Source: Ferrimonas aestuarii
GTDB lineage: Bacteria > Pseudomonadota > Gammaproteobacteria > Enterobacterales > Shewanellaceae
Reading direction: 5' to 3'
DNA: 64,000 nucleotides
Assembly (NCBI RefSeq): GCF_005116665.1
Contig: NZ_SWCJ01000007.1
Coordinates: 95,331 to 159,330 of the forward strand
Shown here: one piece after another, positions 28,801-38,614 of the stretch
Layout: each line of letters opens with the position of its first letter
Numbering within the stretch: position 1 is the stretch's first letter
The notes under the pieces: model-generated
The model's database searches: none
Told to the model about the DNA's origin: nothing
Seen by the model: the letters and a program-made list of their open reading frames with translations, nothing else
Position numbers and translations under genes: made by a program

Positions 28801-30261
28801 GTGAAGCTGGTATCGGAGCCTGGCATCGGCACCATCGCCTGTGGCGTGGCCAAAGCAAACGCCGACATGATCACCGTCTCCGGTTACGATGGCGGCACCG
28901 GTGCTAGCCCGTTAACCTCCATCCACTACGCCGGCAGCCCTTGGGAGCTGGGTTTGGCCGAGGTTCAACAAGCCTTAGTCAATAATGGCCTGCGCCACAA
29001 GGTTCGTCTGCAAGTTGATGGGGGCCTGAAAACTGGCTTAGATGTGGTTAAAGCGGCGCTACTTGGTGCAGAAAGCTTCGGCTTTGGCACTGCCCCAATG
29101 ATCGCCCTTGGCTGTAAATACCTGCGAATCTGCCACCTGAACAACTGTGCTACCGGTGTGGCGACCCAGCGAAAAGATCTGCGTGATAACCACTATCACG
29201 GTACCGCTGACAAAGTGGTTAACTTCTTCCAGTTCGTCGCCGAAGATCTGCGCCGTCACATGGCCGCCTTGGGCGTGCGAGAGTTCAATCAGCTGATTGG
29301 TCGTACCGACCTATTGAAGCAGCTGAACGGGGAAACCAAACGTCAAGGTCAACTGGACTTGGCTCCGGTATTGGCATCAGCACCGGCGCCTGAAGGCAGT
29401 GCCCTGTTTGGTACCCAACGTAACCACCCAGACGACCCAGGAATCAAAAACCAACAGCTACTGGAGATGGCCAAAAACGCCATCGACGAAAAGCAATCTG
29501 CCAGCTTTAACCTTCAAGTGGCCAACACCGATCGCAGCCTAGGCGCTTCCGTTGCCGGCTACATCGCCGCTAAGTGGGGCAACCAAGGGATGCAGAACAC
29601 ACCGCTTGAGATCAAGCTCAGCGGCTCTGCGGGACAAAGCTTTGGGGTGTGGAACGTGGCCGGCATGAACCTGTCTCTCGCCGGCGATGCTAACGATTAC
29701 GTGGGTAAAGGCATGACCGGAGGTCAGTTGGTGATCACGCCACCGCCAGGCGTCGCCTACCTGAGCCATAAGTCGGCCATTCTGGGTAACACCTGTCTCT
29801 ACGGTGCCACCGGCGGCAAATTGTTCGCCGCAGGAACCGCGGGAGAGCGTTTTGCCGTTCGTAACTCCGGTGCCATCGCCGTAATCGAAGGCTGTGGCGA
29901 CAACGCCTGTGAATACATGACCGGCGGCGTGGTTCTGGTGCTCGGTCGTACCGGCGTTAACTTTGGTGCCGGTATGACCGGCGGCTTCGCCTACGTGTTT
30001 GACCAGAAAAATGCCCTTGAACGCCGCCTCAACCCTGAGATGGTGGAAGCATTGCCGGTCATCGAACCGATGGTGCAACTGCACCTAAAACGATTGCTGG
30101 AGCAACACCTAGAGCTAACGGGCTCAGAGCGTGCCGCCGAGCTGCTGGCCGATTTCAGCAATTGGCTACCAAAGTTCCGCATCGTCAAGCCCAAAGCCAG
30201 CCACTTAGGGGATCTCATCAACATCGAGCAGAGCCAGGGCCTGCACGTTCAAGCGAGCTAA
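25810..30261 (+). CDS. gltB: Glutamate synthase (NADPH) large subunit
   Basis: A 1483-residue subunit when started at MSLHQPNFERENCGFG, with a strong GGAGGGG site; a frame-opening ATG eight codons upstream is less likely. The N-terminal class II glutaminase has its nucleophile Cys13 exposed after removal of a short propeptide. FMN-binding synthase motifs (GGTGASPLTSIHYAG) and the 3Fe-4S cysteines (LGCKYLRICHLNNCATG) are present. It turns glutamine and 2-oxoglutarate into two glutamates. It forms an operon with gltD, nine bases downstream. Confidence 0.97.
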   Translation: MSLHQPNFERENCGFGLIAHMDGEPSHRIVRTAIQALDRLKHRGAVGADGKTGDGCGLLMKKPDGFFQHIAAEQGWRLSSKYAVGMLMMSKDPVRQQHAKSIIEQELGKETLSVIGWREVPVNEAVLGSIAIQTVPAFWQVFVNAPVGWRSKDLDRRLYMARRRIEKLLVDDGDFYVSSLSGQVVVYKGLMLPVDLPNVFPDLADLRMESAICLFHQRFSTNTQPRWQLAQPFRYLAHNGEINTIAGNRQWARARAYKFASPLLPDLHDAAPFVNEQGSDSSSLDNMLELLLAGGMDIKRAMRLLIPPAWQSNPEMDDELKAFYDFNSMHMEPWDGPAGVVLTNGRHAACAVDRNGLRPSRYVITKDRILTLASEVGIWDYQPDEVVEKGRVGPGELLVLDSFSGTLMRSFEIDQDLKQRHPYEQWMRVNSKRLTPPETLSEDALGSSSFDAQQLKQYQKLFNLSREELKQILWPLAAGAQEAIGSMGDDTPIAVLSKQQRHICDYFRQQFAQVTNPAIDPLREKHVMSLATCIGKEQNPFNETTGHANRVIFDSPVLLYSDFKQLMALDNEHYRSEVLSLHYPQTEGLQTAIERTCVEAIRAARDGATMVVLSDRNLDANKLPIPAAMAVGAVQKALVDNNLRCDTNILVETASARDPHHFAVLLGFGATAIYPYLAYESIAAMRALEGEQTSLRELLLGYRAGINKGLQKILSKMGISTIASYRCSRLFEAIGLSSELTELCFNGVTNRIGGASFDDIEADQQALHKAAFAPFSPLNHGGLLKFVHGGEYHCFNPDVVQALQQAVTSGKQADYDHYCQLVDDRPVATLRDLLGLNPPQQGVDSDCVEAADNLYWRFDTAAMSIGALAPEAHEALAVAMNRLGGHSNSGEGGEDPRRFNSPGNSRIKQVASGRFGVTAAYLMSADVIQIKVAQGAKPGEGGQLPGDKVSTEIATLRYSRPGVTLISPPPHHDIYSIEDLAQLIFDLKQINPEARISVKLVSEPGIGTIACGVAKANADMITVSGYDGGTGASPLTSIHYAGSPWELGLAEVQQALVNNGLRHKVRLQVDGGLKTGLDVVKAALLGAESFGFGTAPMIALGCKYLRICHLNNCATGVATQRKDLRDNHYHGTADKVVNFFQFVAEDLRRHMAALGVREFNQLIGRTDLLKQLNGETKRQGQLDLAPVLASAPAPEGSALFGTQRNHPDDPGIKNQQLLEMAKNAIDEKQSASFNLQVANTDRSLGASVAGYIAAKWGNQGMQNTPLEIKLSGSAGQSFGVWNVAGMNLSLAGDANDYVGKGMTGGQLVITPPPGVAYLSHKSAILGNTCLYGATGGKLFAAGTAGERFAVRNSGAIAVIEGCGDNACEYMTGGVVLVLGRTGVNFGAGMTGGFAYVFDQKNALERRLNPEMVEALPVIEPMVQLHLKRLLEQHLELTGSERAAELLADFSNWLPKFRIVKPKASHLGDLINIEQSQGLHVQAS

Positions 30262-31686
<1,425 letters not shown>

Positions 31687-31701
31687 ATCCCCATCAGTAT
31701 C

Positions 31702-31740
31702 AAGTGACGGCCTCTGCGGCCGTCACTTACTTTCTCTTAC
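31702..31740 (+). terminator. Terminator of gltBD
   Basis: AAGTGACGGCC pairs with GGCCGTCACTT around a 5-base loop, followed by a T-rich stretch, 16 bases after the gltD stop. Confidence 0.75.
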
Positions 31741-31804
31741 CTCCCGCCATAGTGCACGAGGTCGCGAGATCGGTTTATTGTCGCAAAAACAACACCGACC
31801 TTGT

Positions 31805-31857
31805 CTTACAAATGCTCGCTTACAACGGCCACAATAACCGCCTGATTTCACTTACAA
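31805..31857 (+). repeat. Three CTTACAA heptamers upstream of the Cys-rich peptide gene
   Basis: CTTACAA occurs at 31805, 31819 and 31851 on the same strand, and a related TTGTAATG lies near 31889. They lie 90-140 bases before the small Cys-rich peptide gene and could be regulator half-sites. This is pattern recognition only. Confidence 0.4.
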
Positions 31858-31945
31858 CCCTGCATTGACTCTGCCTCACCAGACATTTGTAATGTTACTT
31901 ACGCACTATTTGCGTAAACAAATCAATAATTAACAAGGATTCGTT

Positions 31946-32125
31946 ATGAAACACTACCTAATGGTTACGGCCTTCGGCCTAGGTCTGATCTTCGCCGGTG
32001 CCCAACCTGCCACCGCAACAGGTGCTCAAGGCTGCGTCACCACCTGCACCACCAAGTGCGACAACCCACCGCCAATTGAGCAGTGCGATGATCCTCGCAC
32101 TCCTTACCGCGAAATGTGCCCATAA
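31946..32125 (+). CDS. Small secreted cysteine-rich peptide
   Basis: A 59-residue open reading frame with an AAGGA ribosome binding site. Residues 1 to about 24 form a signal peptide (MKHYLMVTAFGLGLIFAGAQ, then PATA). The mature part is short, proline-rich and holds five cysteines in the pattern GC, TC, KC, QC, MC. It has its own terminator and a repeat-rich upstream region, so it looks like an independent gene. The odd number of cysteines leaves one free for a metal, lipid or dimer link. I do not recognise the family, and the size is below usual gene-calling limits. Confidence 0.7.
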   Translation: MKHYLMVTAFGLGLIFAGAQPATATGAQGCVTTCTTKCDNPPPIEQCDDPRTPYREMCP

Positions 32126-32137
32126 GGCGCAGCAATG

Positions 32138-32160
32138 AACGCCCTTTAAGGGCGTTTTTT
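32138..32160 (+). terminator. Terminator of the Cys-rich peptide gene
   Basis: AACGCCCTT pairs with AAGGGCGTT and is followed by T6, 12 bases after the stop codon. Confidence 0.88.
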
Positions 32161-32212
32161 CTCTGCTCTATGCTACACTGGCGCCACTGTTAACCTACCA
32201 AGAATCAACACC

Positions 32213-32914
32213 ATGAAAATCGGTATTATTGGTGCCATGGAGCAGGAAGTTGCCCTGCTACGTAGCCAGCTTCAAGATCTCACTATTACCACCATTGCCA
32301 ACATCGAATTCTACTCTGGCAATTTGGACGGTGCCGAAGTGGTCGTCACTCGCTCAGGAATTGGTAAGGTAACCGCCGCTATCGCAACCACGCTGCTGAT
32401 TGAACGCTTTGCCCCAGACGCAGTGATCAACACCGGCTCTGCCGGTGGTTTCCGTAAAGAGCTGGCCATCGGCGATGTGGTTATCTCCTCCGAAGTGCGT
32501 CATCACGACGTGGATGTCACCGCCTTTGGTTACGAAATGGGACAGCTACCCAGCCAGCCAGCCGCTTTTCTTCCCGCCGCAAACTTAGTCGACGCCGCCA
32601 AGGCCTGCATCGCCGAGGTTGGCGAAGTGAACGCCATCGAAGGGCTGATCTGCACCGGCGATAGCTTTATTGCTGATCCTGAGCGCACCAAAGTGATGCT
32701 CTCCCACTTCCCAGCAATGGCCGCCTGTGAAATGGAAGCAGCCGCTATCGCACAGACCTGTCATCAGTTCCAGATGCCTTTCGTGGTCATTCGTGCCATC
32801 AGCGACAACGCCAATGACGATTCTGCCGTGGATTTTGACAGCTTCATCGTTAAAGCCGGTGAGCACTCCGCCAAAGTAGTTATGGCCATGGTTAGTCGAT
32901 TGGCAGCCCAGTAA
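32213..32914 (+). CDS. mtnN: 5'-methylthioadenosine/S-adenosylhomocysteine nucleosidase
   Basis: A 233-residue nucleosidase, the E. coli MtnN/Pfs length (232). The start [13 protein letters not shown] holds the catalytic glutamate and [10 protein letters not shown] holds the catalytic aspartate. It cleaves MTA and SAH, recycling methionine and adenine, and contributes to autoinducer-2 synthesis. Its TAA overlaps the ATG of the next gene by one base, so the two are translationally coupled. Confidence 0.96.
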   Translation: MKIGIIGAMEQEVALLRSQLQDLTITTIANIEFYSGNLDGAEVVVTRSGIGKVTAAIATTLLIERFAPDAVINTGSAGGFRKELAIGDVVISSEVRHHDVDVTAFGYEMGQLPSQPAAFLPAANLVDAAKACIAEVGEVNAIEGLICTGDSFIADPERTKVMLSHFPAMAACEMEAAAIAQTCHQFQMPFVVIRAISDNANDDSAVDFDSFIVKAGEHSAKVVMAMVSRLAAQ

Positions 32915-33876
32915 TGATCCAAGAGCTCGGCCCGTTTTATGACTGGCTAATGCCACCATTGGTACTAACGCTGGCGTTTATCGTCAGCTTAGTGCTGCCA
33001 GCCAAATTCCAATTGGCCACTTGGATCCACCTAGTGGCCGACGCCCTGACCCAGAAAGTGCTCAATCCGCAGCGGGATGCCACCCAGCAACGTCTCGCTG
33101 GCTGGCTCTCTTTGACCATGATATTGCTGCCGTTTGTAGGCATCAGCGCCGCCATCATTCACTTGGCAGCTTTCCCTCAAGTCTTTGAGCTGCTGCTCAT
33201 CGCCCTCTGTTTGCCCGGTAGGCTGCAATGGAAGCGCCACCAACAATTGGCCACAGAACTTCATCTGGGACGTAAACAGCAAGCACGTCTGACTCTAGCC
33301 CCTTTCACTCTGAGACAAACCGATAAGCTCAGCGAGGTTGGGCTATTAAAAGCCGCCATTGAAAGCCGGCTAACTCATGAAGCCAGCACCACCTTTTTGT
33401 GGTTGTTGTATTACCCTCTACTGGGCTTAGAGCTCACCTTGACGATGGCCATCATTCAGATGCTGCACCGCCATTGGTTCATTGGCCGAAAAGATTATCA
33501 GCACTTCGGCATGGGGCCCGCCTTGCTCTCCTTTGCCATCTTGATGCCCATTAACCTGCTATTAGGGCTCACCCTTAGCTTGTATGGCAATACCCGAGCC
33601 TGTCTGCAGCAGTTGCCAAAAACCCAGTGGCAAACCCAAGGCGGCCGTAATTGGCTTCTAACGGCCATGGCCTATTACCTTAACGTGCAGTTAGGTGGCC
33701 CTTGGCAGCTGGACGACCGTCGTTTGGAGTTCGCTCGTTTAGGCCCAAATATCAGCCCTCAACCTCAGGATCTGATTCGTGCCGATAAGCTGGTCAACTT
33801 AGCCAGTTGGCTGTGGCTCGCCATGGTCAATCTGATTGCCATCTCCGTGTCTTTGATGATGGTGGCTCCGCAATAA
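32914..33876 (+). CDS. CobD/CbiB-like membrane protein
   Basis: A 320-residue membrane protein with about five or six hydrophobic segments. It is a divergent member of the CobD/CbiB/AmpE superfamily: the segment KAAIESRLTHEASTTFLW aligns with the CbiB region around its conserved Glu-Ser motif, and LEFARLGPNISPQPQDLIRA resembles the CbiB end. CbiB attaches aminopropanol to cobyric acid, yet no other cobalamin gene is nearby. The one-base overlap with mtnN is a conserved pairing in Shewanella-type genomes. Its real substrate is unknown. Confidence 0.75.
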   Translation: MIQELGPFYDWLMPPLVLTLAFIVSLVLPAKFQLATWIHLVADALTQKVLNPQRDATQQRLAGWLSLTMILLPFVGISAAIIHLAAFPQVFELLLIALCLPGRLQWKRHQQLATELHLGRKQQARLTLAPFTLRQTDKLSEVGLLKAAIESRLTHEASTTFLWLLYYPLLGLELTLTMAIIQMLHRHWFIGRKDYQHFGMGPALLSFAILMPINLLLGLTLSLYGNTRACLQQLPKTQWQTQGGRNWLLTAMAYYLNVQLGGPWQLDDRRLEFARLGPNISPQPQDLIRADKLVNLASWLWLAMVNLIAISVSLMMVAPQ

Positions 33877-33996
33877 CATCCTATTGCGAGTCGCGGTTTT
33901 GTGGCAGAAAAGCCACTACAAGTGTCGCCGCAGAGTGGGCTCAGTTAGCTAGCCCACTTTGACGTAAACCATTACAATGCAGCTCCAAAATTCTGA

Positions 33997-34638
33997 GTGG
34001 AAAATCTGACGTTGAACGAGTTTGTCTATTTCGCCGATCTATTCGGCACCGCTGTATTCGCCATCTCCGGTGCACTCGCGGCCGGACGACTTCGTATGGA
34101 CCCCTTCGGCGTTACCGTACTCGCTGCAGTTACCGCCATTGGTGGCGGCACCATTCGAGACACCATACTCGGCGCCACTCCCGTATTTTGGATCACCGAC
34201 ACCAACTACATCTGGGTTATCTTGATCACCGCCGTCGCCGTTATGGCGCTGGTTCGCTGTCCAAGGCGCCTCTCCGGTACCTGGTTCCAACTGGCCGATG
34301 CGTTTGGGTTAGCGCTGTTCACCGTCATCGGCGCCCAAAAAGCCTTAAGCTTTGGTACCTCGCCAATGATCGCCGTGATGATGGGGGTGATGACCGGTGT
34401 GGTTGGCGGTATGATTCGAGATGTGCTGTGCCGCGAGATCCCTCTGGTGCTGCGAAAAGAGATCTACGCAACGGCTTCCATTGTTGGGGGGATTTTGTAT
34501 ACCATCAGTCTAGCACTGCAGATAAGTCAGGTTCCAGCGATGCTTATTGCCATGGCGGGCGCACTCATTATTCGAGTTGCTGCCATCTATTGGAGCCTGT
34601 CACTGCCAGCGTTTGAGCTAAACAGCCAATCCAAATAA
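33997..34638 (+). CDS. TRIC-type cation channel family protein (UPF0126)
   Basis: A 213-residue membrane protein of the TRIC/YicG (UPF0126) family, with seven predicted helices. The family duplication shows in the two glycine motifs [11 protein letters not shown] (about residue 49) and [15 protein letters not shown] (about 137). It starts at GTG 33997 or possibly TTG 34012; neither has a clear ribosome binding site. Bacterial TRIC proteins conduct monovalent cations as trimers. Confidence 0.88.
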   Translation: MENLTLNEFVYFADLFGTAVFAISGALAAGRLRMDPFGVTVLAAVTAIGGGTIRDTILGATPVFWITDTNYIWVILITAVAVMALVRCPRRLSGTWFQLADAFGLALFTVIGAQKALSFGTSPMIAVMMGVMTGVVGGMIRDVLCREIPLVLRKEIYATASIVGGILYTISLALQISQVPAMLIAMAGALIIRVAAIYWSLSLPAFELNSQSK

Positions 34639-34659
34639 CAATGATATAAGGGGACACCA

Positions 34660-35169
34660 GTGAAGTTTTGGCCAATATTGATAATGTTGTTTTCTATCAT
34701 TGCCGGTCAGGCCAAAGCCGATATCGTTCCCGAACAGGTGGAAGCTCCCTCAAAACAGATTCCAGATGCGATTCAATTGGCAAACGAGTATCTCGCTGCA
34801 TTAACCGCACGCGACTACGGCAAGCTGTCTCGCTTCTACTCAAGGGAAACCAAATTTGTTGATCGCACCGCCAAAAAGACTCTCACCGGCGGCAGTGATA
34901 TCCTGACCTTCCTCCGCCGCATCCACGTTTATACCTTGGACTACAGCTTTGAGGTAGACCACGCCTTCCATTCCGGTTCCCTCGTGGTCTACATCGGCAC
35001 CTACAAATACAAGTCTCGTGGGGATCTGTTTGGCAAGCCTGGGCAGAATATCGAATTACAAATTCCAGGGGTTACCACCATCGAAGTGGACCTCAACGAT
35101 CGCGAGATCAAAACCCACACTGACCTGCTGGACTACGACACCATGAGAGATCAGTTGGCGGCGCAGTAG
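34660..35169 (+). CDS. Secreted NTF2-like (SnoaL-type) domain protein
   Basis: A 169-residue protein starting at GTG with AAGGGG upstream. Residues 1-20 form a signal peptide (WPILIMLFSIIAGQAKA). The rest (about 38-165) has the pattern of the NTF2/SnoaL fold: ANEYLAALTARDYGKLSRFYS followed by FLRRIHVYTLDYSFEVDH and a beta-rich end. Such folds bind small ligands or act as subunits; no catalytic residues are evident. It follows the TRIC-like gene closely and may share its transcript. Confidence 0.7.
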   Translation: MKFWPILIMLFSIIAGQAKADIVPEQVEAPSKQIPDAIQLANEYLAALTARDYGKLSRFYSRETKFVDRTAKKTLTGGSDILTFLRRIHVYTLDYSFEVDHAFHSGSLVVYIGTYKYKSRGDLFGKPGQNIELQIPGVTTIEVDLNDREIKTHTDLLDYDTMRDQLAAQ

Positions 35170-35182
35170 ATCAATCTAGCTA

Positions 35183-35312
35183 GGGTCTGTTTATCTTTGG
35201 TGATGAAATTTTGGTCTAGGATAACGGCTTTTTAATCAAGGAAAACGATTAAAGGCATAGTGGTTATACGTCGAAATCGTTTGACGCAGAGTAAAAGCCG
35301 TTAGTCAGACCC
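35183..35312. repeat. Nested inverted-repeat element of about 130 bp
   Basis: Three pairs of complementary arms are nested: GGGTCTG (35183) with CAGACCC (35306), AACGGCTTTT (35223) with AAAAGCCGTT (35293), and AAACGATT (35243) with AATCGTTT (35275). The whole can fold as one long hairpin with internal loops. It has no coding capacity and sits in a 255-base gap. This is the form of a MITE or a structured non-coding element; copies elsewhere were not checked. Confidence 0.7.
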
Positions 35313-35424
35313 CGAAGGGCGCCCAGACACTCATTGTTTGCCATCTAACCTGACACAAGCAGTTAAATTCAGAACAAAAGAGGCAATTTGTCGCGCAAAA
35401 ATGAGCAAGAAAGGTCAACAGCCC

Positions 35425-35793
35425 CTAATGACTTTCAGAAATATACCACTGCAGAACGGCACTCAAGCCCAATGCCACCAATGCGCTTGGCTGGCTCCAC
35501 AGCCAAGCCGCCAGCGACCAACTGCTGCCGAACAATAGTGGCAGCAGCAGATAACAAAACAGCATGCCCCCTAACAGGCTCCAAAGGCTAAATAGCGGCA
35601 GGCGCAATTTGATACCAGCCCAGGTATAACTGACCCAAACGGGACTGAAGATCACCAGTGCATCCTGAACAATGGCCACCGCATACCATGAGGTGGCAAA
35701 CATCCACGGCGACAGCTGCTGCAGAGCCCATATCAACGGCAGGCAGAGCAACATCAAGCCAAAACCAAGTGCAAGCTGAGTAAACCACGTCAT
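35425..35793 (-). CDS. Small membrane protein of unknown function
   Basis: A 122-residue protein from MTWFTQLALGF with four hydrophobic segments and few charged residues. I do not recognise a family. It stands alone between the inverted-repeat element and tyrS, and runs in the same direction as tyrS, but the tyrS terminator separates them. The base composition matches its neighbours. It could be a spurious call, but the strongly hydrophobic pattern and stop-free length favour a gene. Confidence 0.6.
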   Translation of the reverse strand: MTWFTQLALGFGLMLLCLPLIWALQQLSPWMFATSWYAVAIVQDALVIFSPVWVSYTWAGIKLRLPLFSLWSLLGGMLFCYLLLPLLFGSSWSLAAWLWSQPSALVALGLSAVLQWYISESH

Positions 35794-35882
35794 CGAAACA
35801 GACCTACCATTGCTTCTTCGCAGCACCTTAATACAGCGCTTAGGAGCACGTTTGTATTAAGCAGAGAGCCAATTTGAGCATC

Positions 35883-35907
35883 AAAAAAGGCCGCATTGTG
35901 CGGCCTT
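35883..35907 (-). terminator. Terminator of tyrS
   Basis: On the minus strand AAGGCCGCA pairs with TGCGGCCTT around a 3-base loop and is followed by a T-tract, six bases after the tyrS stop. Confidence 0.88.
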
Positions 35908-35913
35908 GTTTCA

Positions 35914-37101
35914 TCACTTCAGGGTGATTCTAGCAAACTTTCGCTTGCCCACCTGATACACGGCGACGCCCGCCTCAGGTACCAGTTTAGTATCCTCTAC
36001 CTTATCGCCATCGATCTTCACCGCACCTTGACGGATCATGCGCATGGCGTCTGAGGTGGATGCCACCAAGTTCGCTTCTTTCAGCAGGTTGGCAATGCCC
36101 ATGCCCGCGTCAAATTCCAGCTCGTCCATCTCATCAGGGATGGCGTTCTTCTGGAAGCGTTGAATGAAGTCCTGATGAGCGCCCTCTGCAGCGGCTTCGT
36201 CGTGGAAACGTGCGATGATCTCTTTCGCCAGAGCGATCTTGATATCACGAGGGTTGGCACCGTTAGCCATATCGGCTTTCAGTTGCTCAATCTCTTCCAG
36301 CGGACGGAACGACAGCAGTTCGTAGTAGTTCCACATCAGCTCGTCACTGATGGACATGATCTTACCGAACATCTCGTTGGCCGGATCAGACACACCAATG
36401 TAGTTATTGGCAGATTTGGACATCTTCTTAACGCCGTCCAGACCCACCAGCAGTGGCATGGTGATCACCGTTTGTGGGCGCTGACCTTCGTCTTTTTGAA
36501 GCTCACGGCCCATCAACAGGTTGAATTTCTGGTCGGTACCGCCAAGCTCAACGTCAGCTTCCAGAGCCACGGAATCCCAGCCTTGCAGCAGTGGGTACAT
36601 AAATTCGTGGATTGCGATCGCCTGGCCGCTGCCGTAACGCTTTTTAAAGTCATCACGCTCGAGCATACGAGCCACGGTTTGCTTCGACGCCAGACGCAAC
36701 ATGCCGGCGCTGCCCAGCTCGTTCAACCAGCTGGAGTTAAACTCGATGCGGGTCTTAGCCGGATCCAGAATCTTGAACACCTGCTCTTTATAGGTTTCAG
36801 CGTTGGCCAATACCTGCTCACGAGTCAGCGGAGGACGGGTGGTGTTCTTACCAGATGGGTCGCCTACCATGCCGGTGAAATCACCGATCAGGAAGATCAC
36901 TTCGTGACCCAGCTCTTGGAACTGGCGAAGCTTGTTCAAGATCACCGTATGACCAAGGTGGATATCAGGAGCCGTTGGGTCGGCACCCAGCTTCACTTTT
37001 AGGGGTTTACCCTGCTTTAGTTTCTCAACCAGATCCTCTTCAACTAGGATCTCTTCGGTGCCGCGTCGGATCTCTGCCAACGCCCGTTCCAACTCGCTCA
37101 T
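35914..37101 (-). CDS. tyrS: Tyrosyl-tRNA synthetase
   Basis: A 395-residue class I synthetase from the ATG at 37101. The two signature motifs are HLGH (residues about 49-52) and KMSKS (about 226-230), and the C-terminal S4 domain (about 333-395) binds tRNA. It belongs to the shorter TyrZ-type group (about 400 residues), common in Shewanella, Pseudomonas and Vibrio, rather than the E. coli TyrS type. It is divergent from mepM. Confidence 0.96.
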   Translation of the reverse strand: MSELERALAEIRRGTEEILVEEDLVEKLKQGKPLKVKLGADPTAPDIHLGHTVILNKLRQFQELGHEVIFLIGDFTGMVGDPSGKNTTRPPLTREQVLANAETYKEQVFKILDPAKTRIEFNSSWLNELGSAGMLRLASKQTVARMLERDDFKKRYGSGQAIAIHEFMYPLLQGWDSVALEADVELGGTDQKFNLLMGRELQKDEGQRPQTVITMPLLVGLDGVKKMSKSANNYIGVSDPANEMFGKIMSISDELMWNYYELLSFRPLEEIEQLKADMANGANPRDIKIALAKEIIARFHDEAAAEGAHQDFIQRFQKNAIPDEMDELEFDAGMGIANLLKEANLVASTSDAMRMIRQGAVKIDGDKVEDTKLVPEAGVAVYQVGKRKFARITLK

Positions 37102-37248
37102 CAAGCCACTCCGCCGGTGTTACGTGTATATACTAAAGCCAGTCATGTTACTGGTTAGGCAGAATAAAGGAAAGAGTGTAGACTAAGCTGTTCGACCGCT
37201 TTACCCAGTGTTTGGGTGATTAATATCAGAATTTTGTGCAAATCTTTG

Positions 37249-38568
37249 ATGACTAGAAAACAACACCGCTCAAAGTCGACTCAATTTCGCTCTTGGCTGG
37301 CACTTTTTTGGCAACTGCCTCGCCCACACAAATTAGGCGTAATGTCTGCATTCGGCCTGATTGCGCTGATGTTAATCTTGCCGTCAGGCAAAGAGTTGGC
37401 CGCGGAATTTGTTGAGCCTCTGCCGCTCAACCAGCGCCTCCCTTTGGAGGTGAATGTCTCCTCTTCTCCCGTGACGATCCAGGCCTCGCTGGATTGGAGC
37501 AATTACACCCTCGGAAGTGGCGATAACCTGGCTAAACTGTTTGACCGCGCAGGCCTCTCTCCACAACAGCTTTATCGCATCACCCAACTCCCCATTGCCA
37601 AAAAGCGCCTCAGCAAGGTTAAGCCGGGGCAAACCATCGAACTGGGCCGCGATGACCGCGGTGAACTCCAAGAGCTGCGCTACGCCATCGATCGTAAACA
37701 AACCCTGATCATCAAATCCGAGGATGGAGAATACCAAGAGCGCATCGATACCAAAGAGGTCGAGCTGCGCAGCCATTTCGCTGCGGCCACCATCAACAGC
37801 AACTTCTGGAATGCGGGCATCGATGCCGGCATGAGCCCGAACCAGATCATGAGCCTGGCGGGGATATTTGGTTGGGATATCGACTTCGCCCTAGATATTC
37901 GCAAGGGCGACACCTTCAAAGTGCTGTATGAACAGGAGTTCATCAACGGCCATTATGTAGGTGAAGGACAGATCATCGCCGCTGAATTTACCAACCAAGG
38001 CGACAGCTTTAAGGCGGTACGCCACACCGACGGCAACTTCTATTCCGACAAAGGTAAGGCGATGCGCAAAGCCTTCCTGCGAGCACCGGTTCAGTTTAAT
38101 TACGTTAGCTCAAACTTTAATCCACGTCGTCTGCACCCGGTTACCAAGCGAGTACGCCCTCACAATGGCACCGACTACGTCGCCCCAGTAGGCACCCCAA
38201 TCATGGCCGCCGGTGACGGTAAGGTGATTAAGTCTGCCTACAACAATCTCAACGGCAACTACGTATTCATTCAGCACGGAAGCAAGTACGTCACCAAGTA
38301 CCTGCACCTGAAGAAACGTAAAGTGAAACAGGGGCAGCGCGTAAAACAGGGACAAACCATCGGTCTGCTTGGCTCCACAGGGCGAGTGACTGGCGCCCAC
38401 CTGCACTATGAATTCCTCGTAAATGGCACCCACCGCAACCCACGTAAAGTGAAACTGCCGGAAGCGGAAGACATTAAGAGATCAGACCGCCAAGCTTTTC
38501 TCGCCTTTGCTGGCGATCAGCTAGAGCAACTAGAGCACCGCCATCAACTGCAGCTCGCCATGCGCTAA
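37249..38568 (+). CDS. mepM: MepM-like M23 peptidoglycan endopeptidase
   Basis: About 439 residues from ATG 37249; the frame opens with GTG at 37216 and neither start has a strong binding site. A membrane anchor (about 25-40) is followed by an OapA-like/LysM-like region (SGDNLAKLFDRAGLS) and the M23 zinc peptidase domain (about 300-405) with its ligands in HNGTDYVAP and HLHYEF. It cuts peptide cross-links in peptidoglycan to allow growth. The C-terminal tail after residue 410 is helical. The tyrS-mepM divergent pairing is common in the group. Confidence 0.93.
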   Translation: MTRKQHRSKSTQFRSWLALFWQLPRPHKLGVMSAFGLIALMLILPSGKELAAEFVEPLPLNQRLPLEVNVSSSPVTIQASLDWSNYTLGSGDNLAKLFDRAGLSPQQLYRITQLPIAKKRLSKVKPGQTIELGRDDRGELQELRYAIDRKQTLIIKSEDGEYQERIDTKEVELRSHFAAATINSNFWNAGIDAGMSPNQIMSLAGIFGWDIDFALDIRKGDTFKVLYEQEFINGHYVGEGQIIAAEFTNQGDSFKAVRHTDGNFYSDKGKAMRKAFLRAPVQFNYVSSNFNPRRLHPVTKRVRPHNGTDYVAPVGTPIMAAGDGKVIKSAYNNLNGNYVFIQHGSKYVTKYLHLKKRKVKQGQRVKQGQTIGLLGSTGRVTGAHLHYEFLVNGTHRNPRKVKLPEAEDIKRSDRQAFLAFAGDQLEQLEHRHQLQLAMR

Positions 38569-38572
38569 CACC

Positions 38573-38599
38573 AAAAAAGGCCGCAAACGCGGCCTTTTG
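38573..38599. terminator. Bidirectional terminator after mepM
   Basis: AAAAAAGGCCGC pairs with GCGGCCTTTT around AAAC, between the converging mepM and DGSG-repeat genes. Confidence 0.85.
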
Positions 38600-38614
38600 T
38601 CTATCTAAGCTTAA

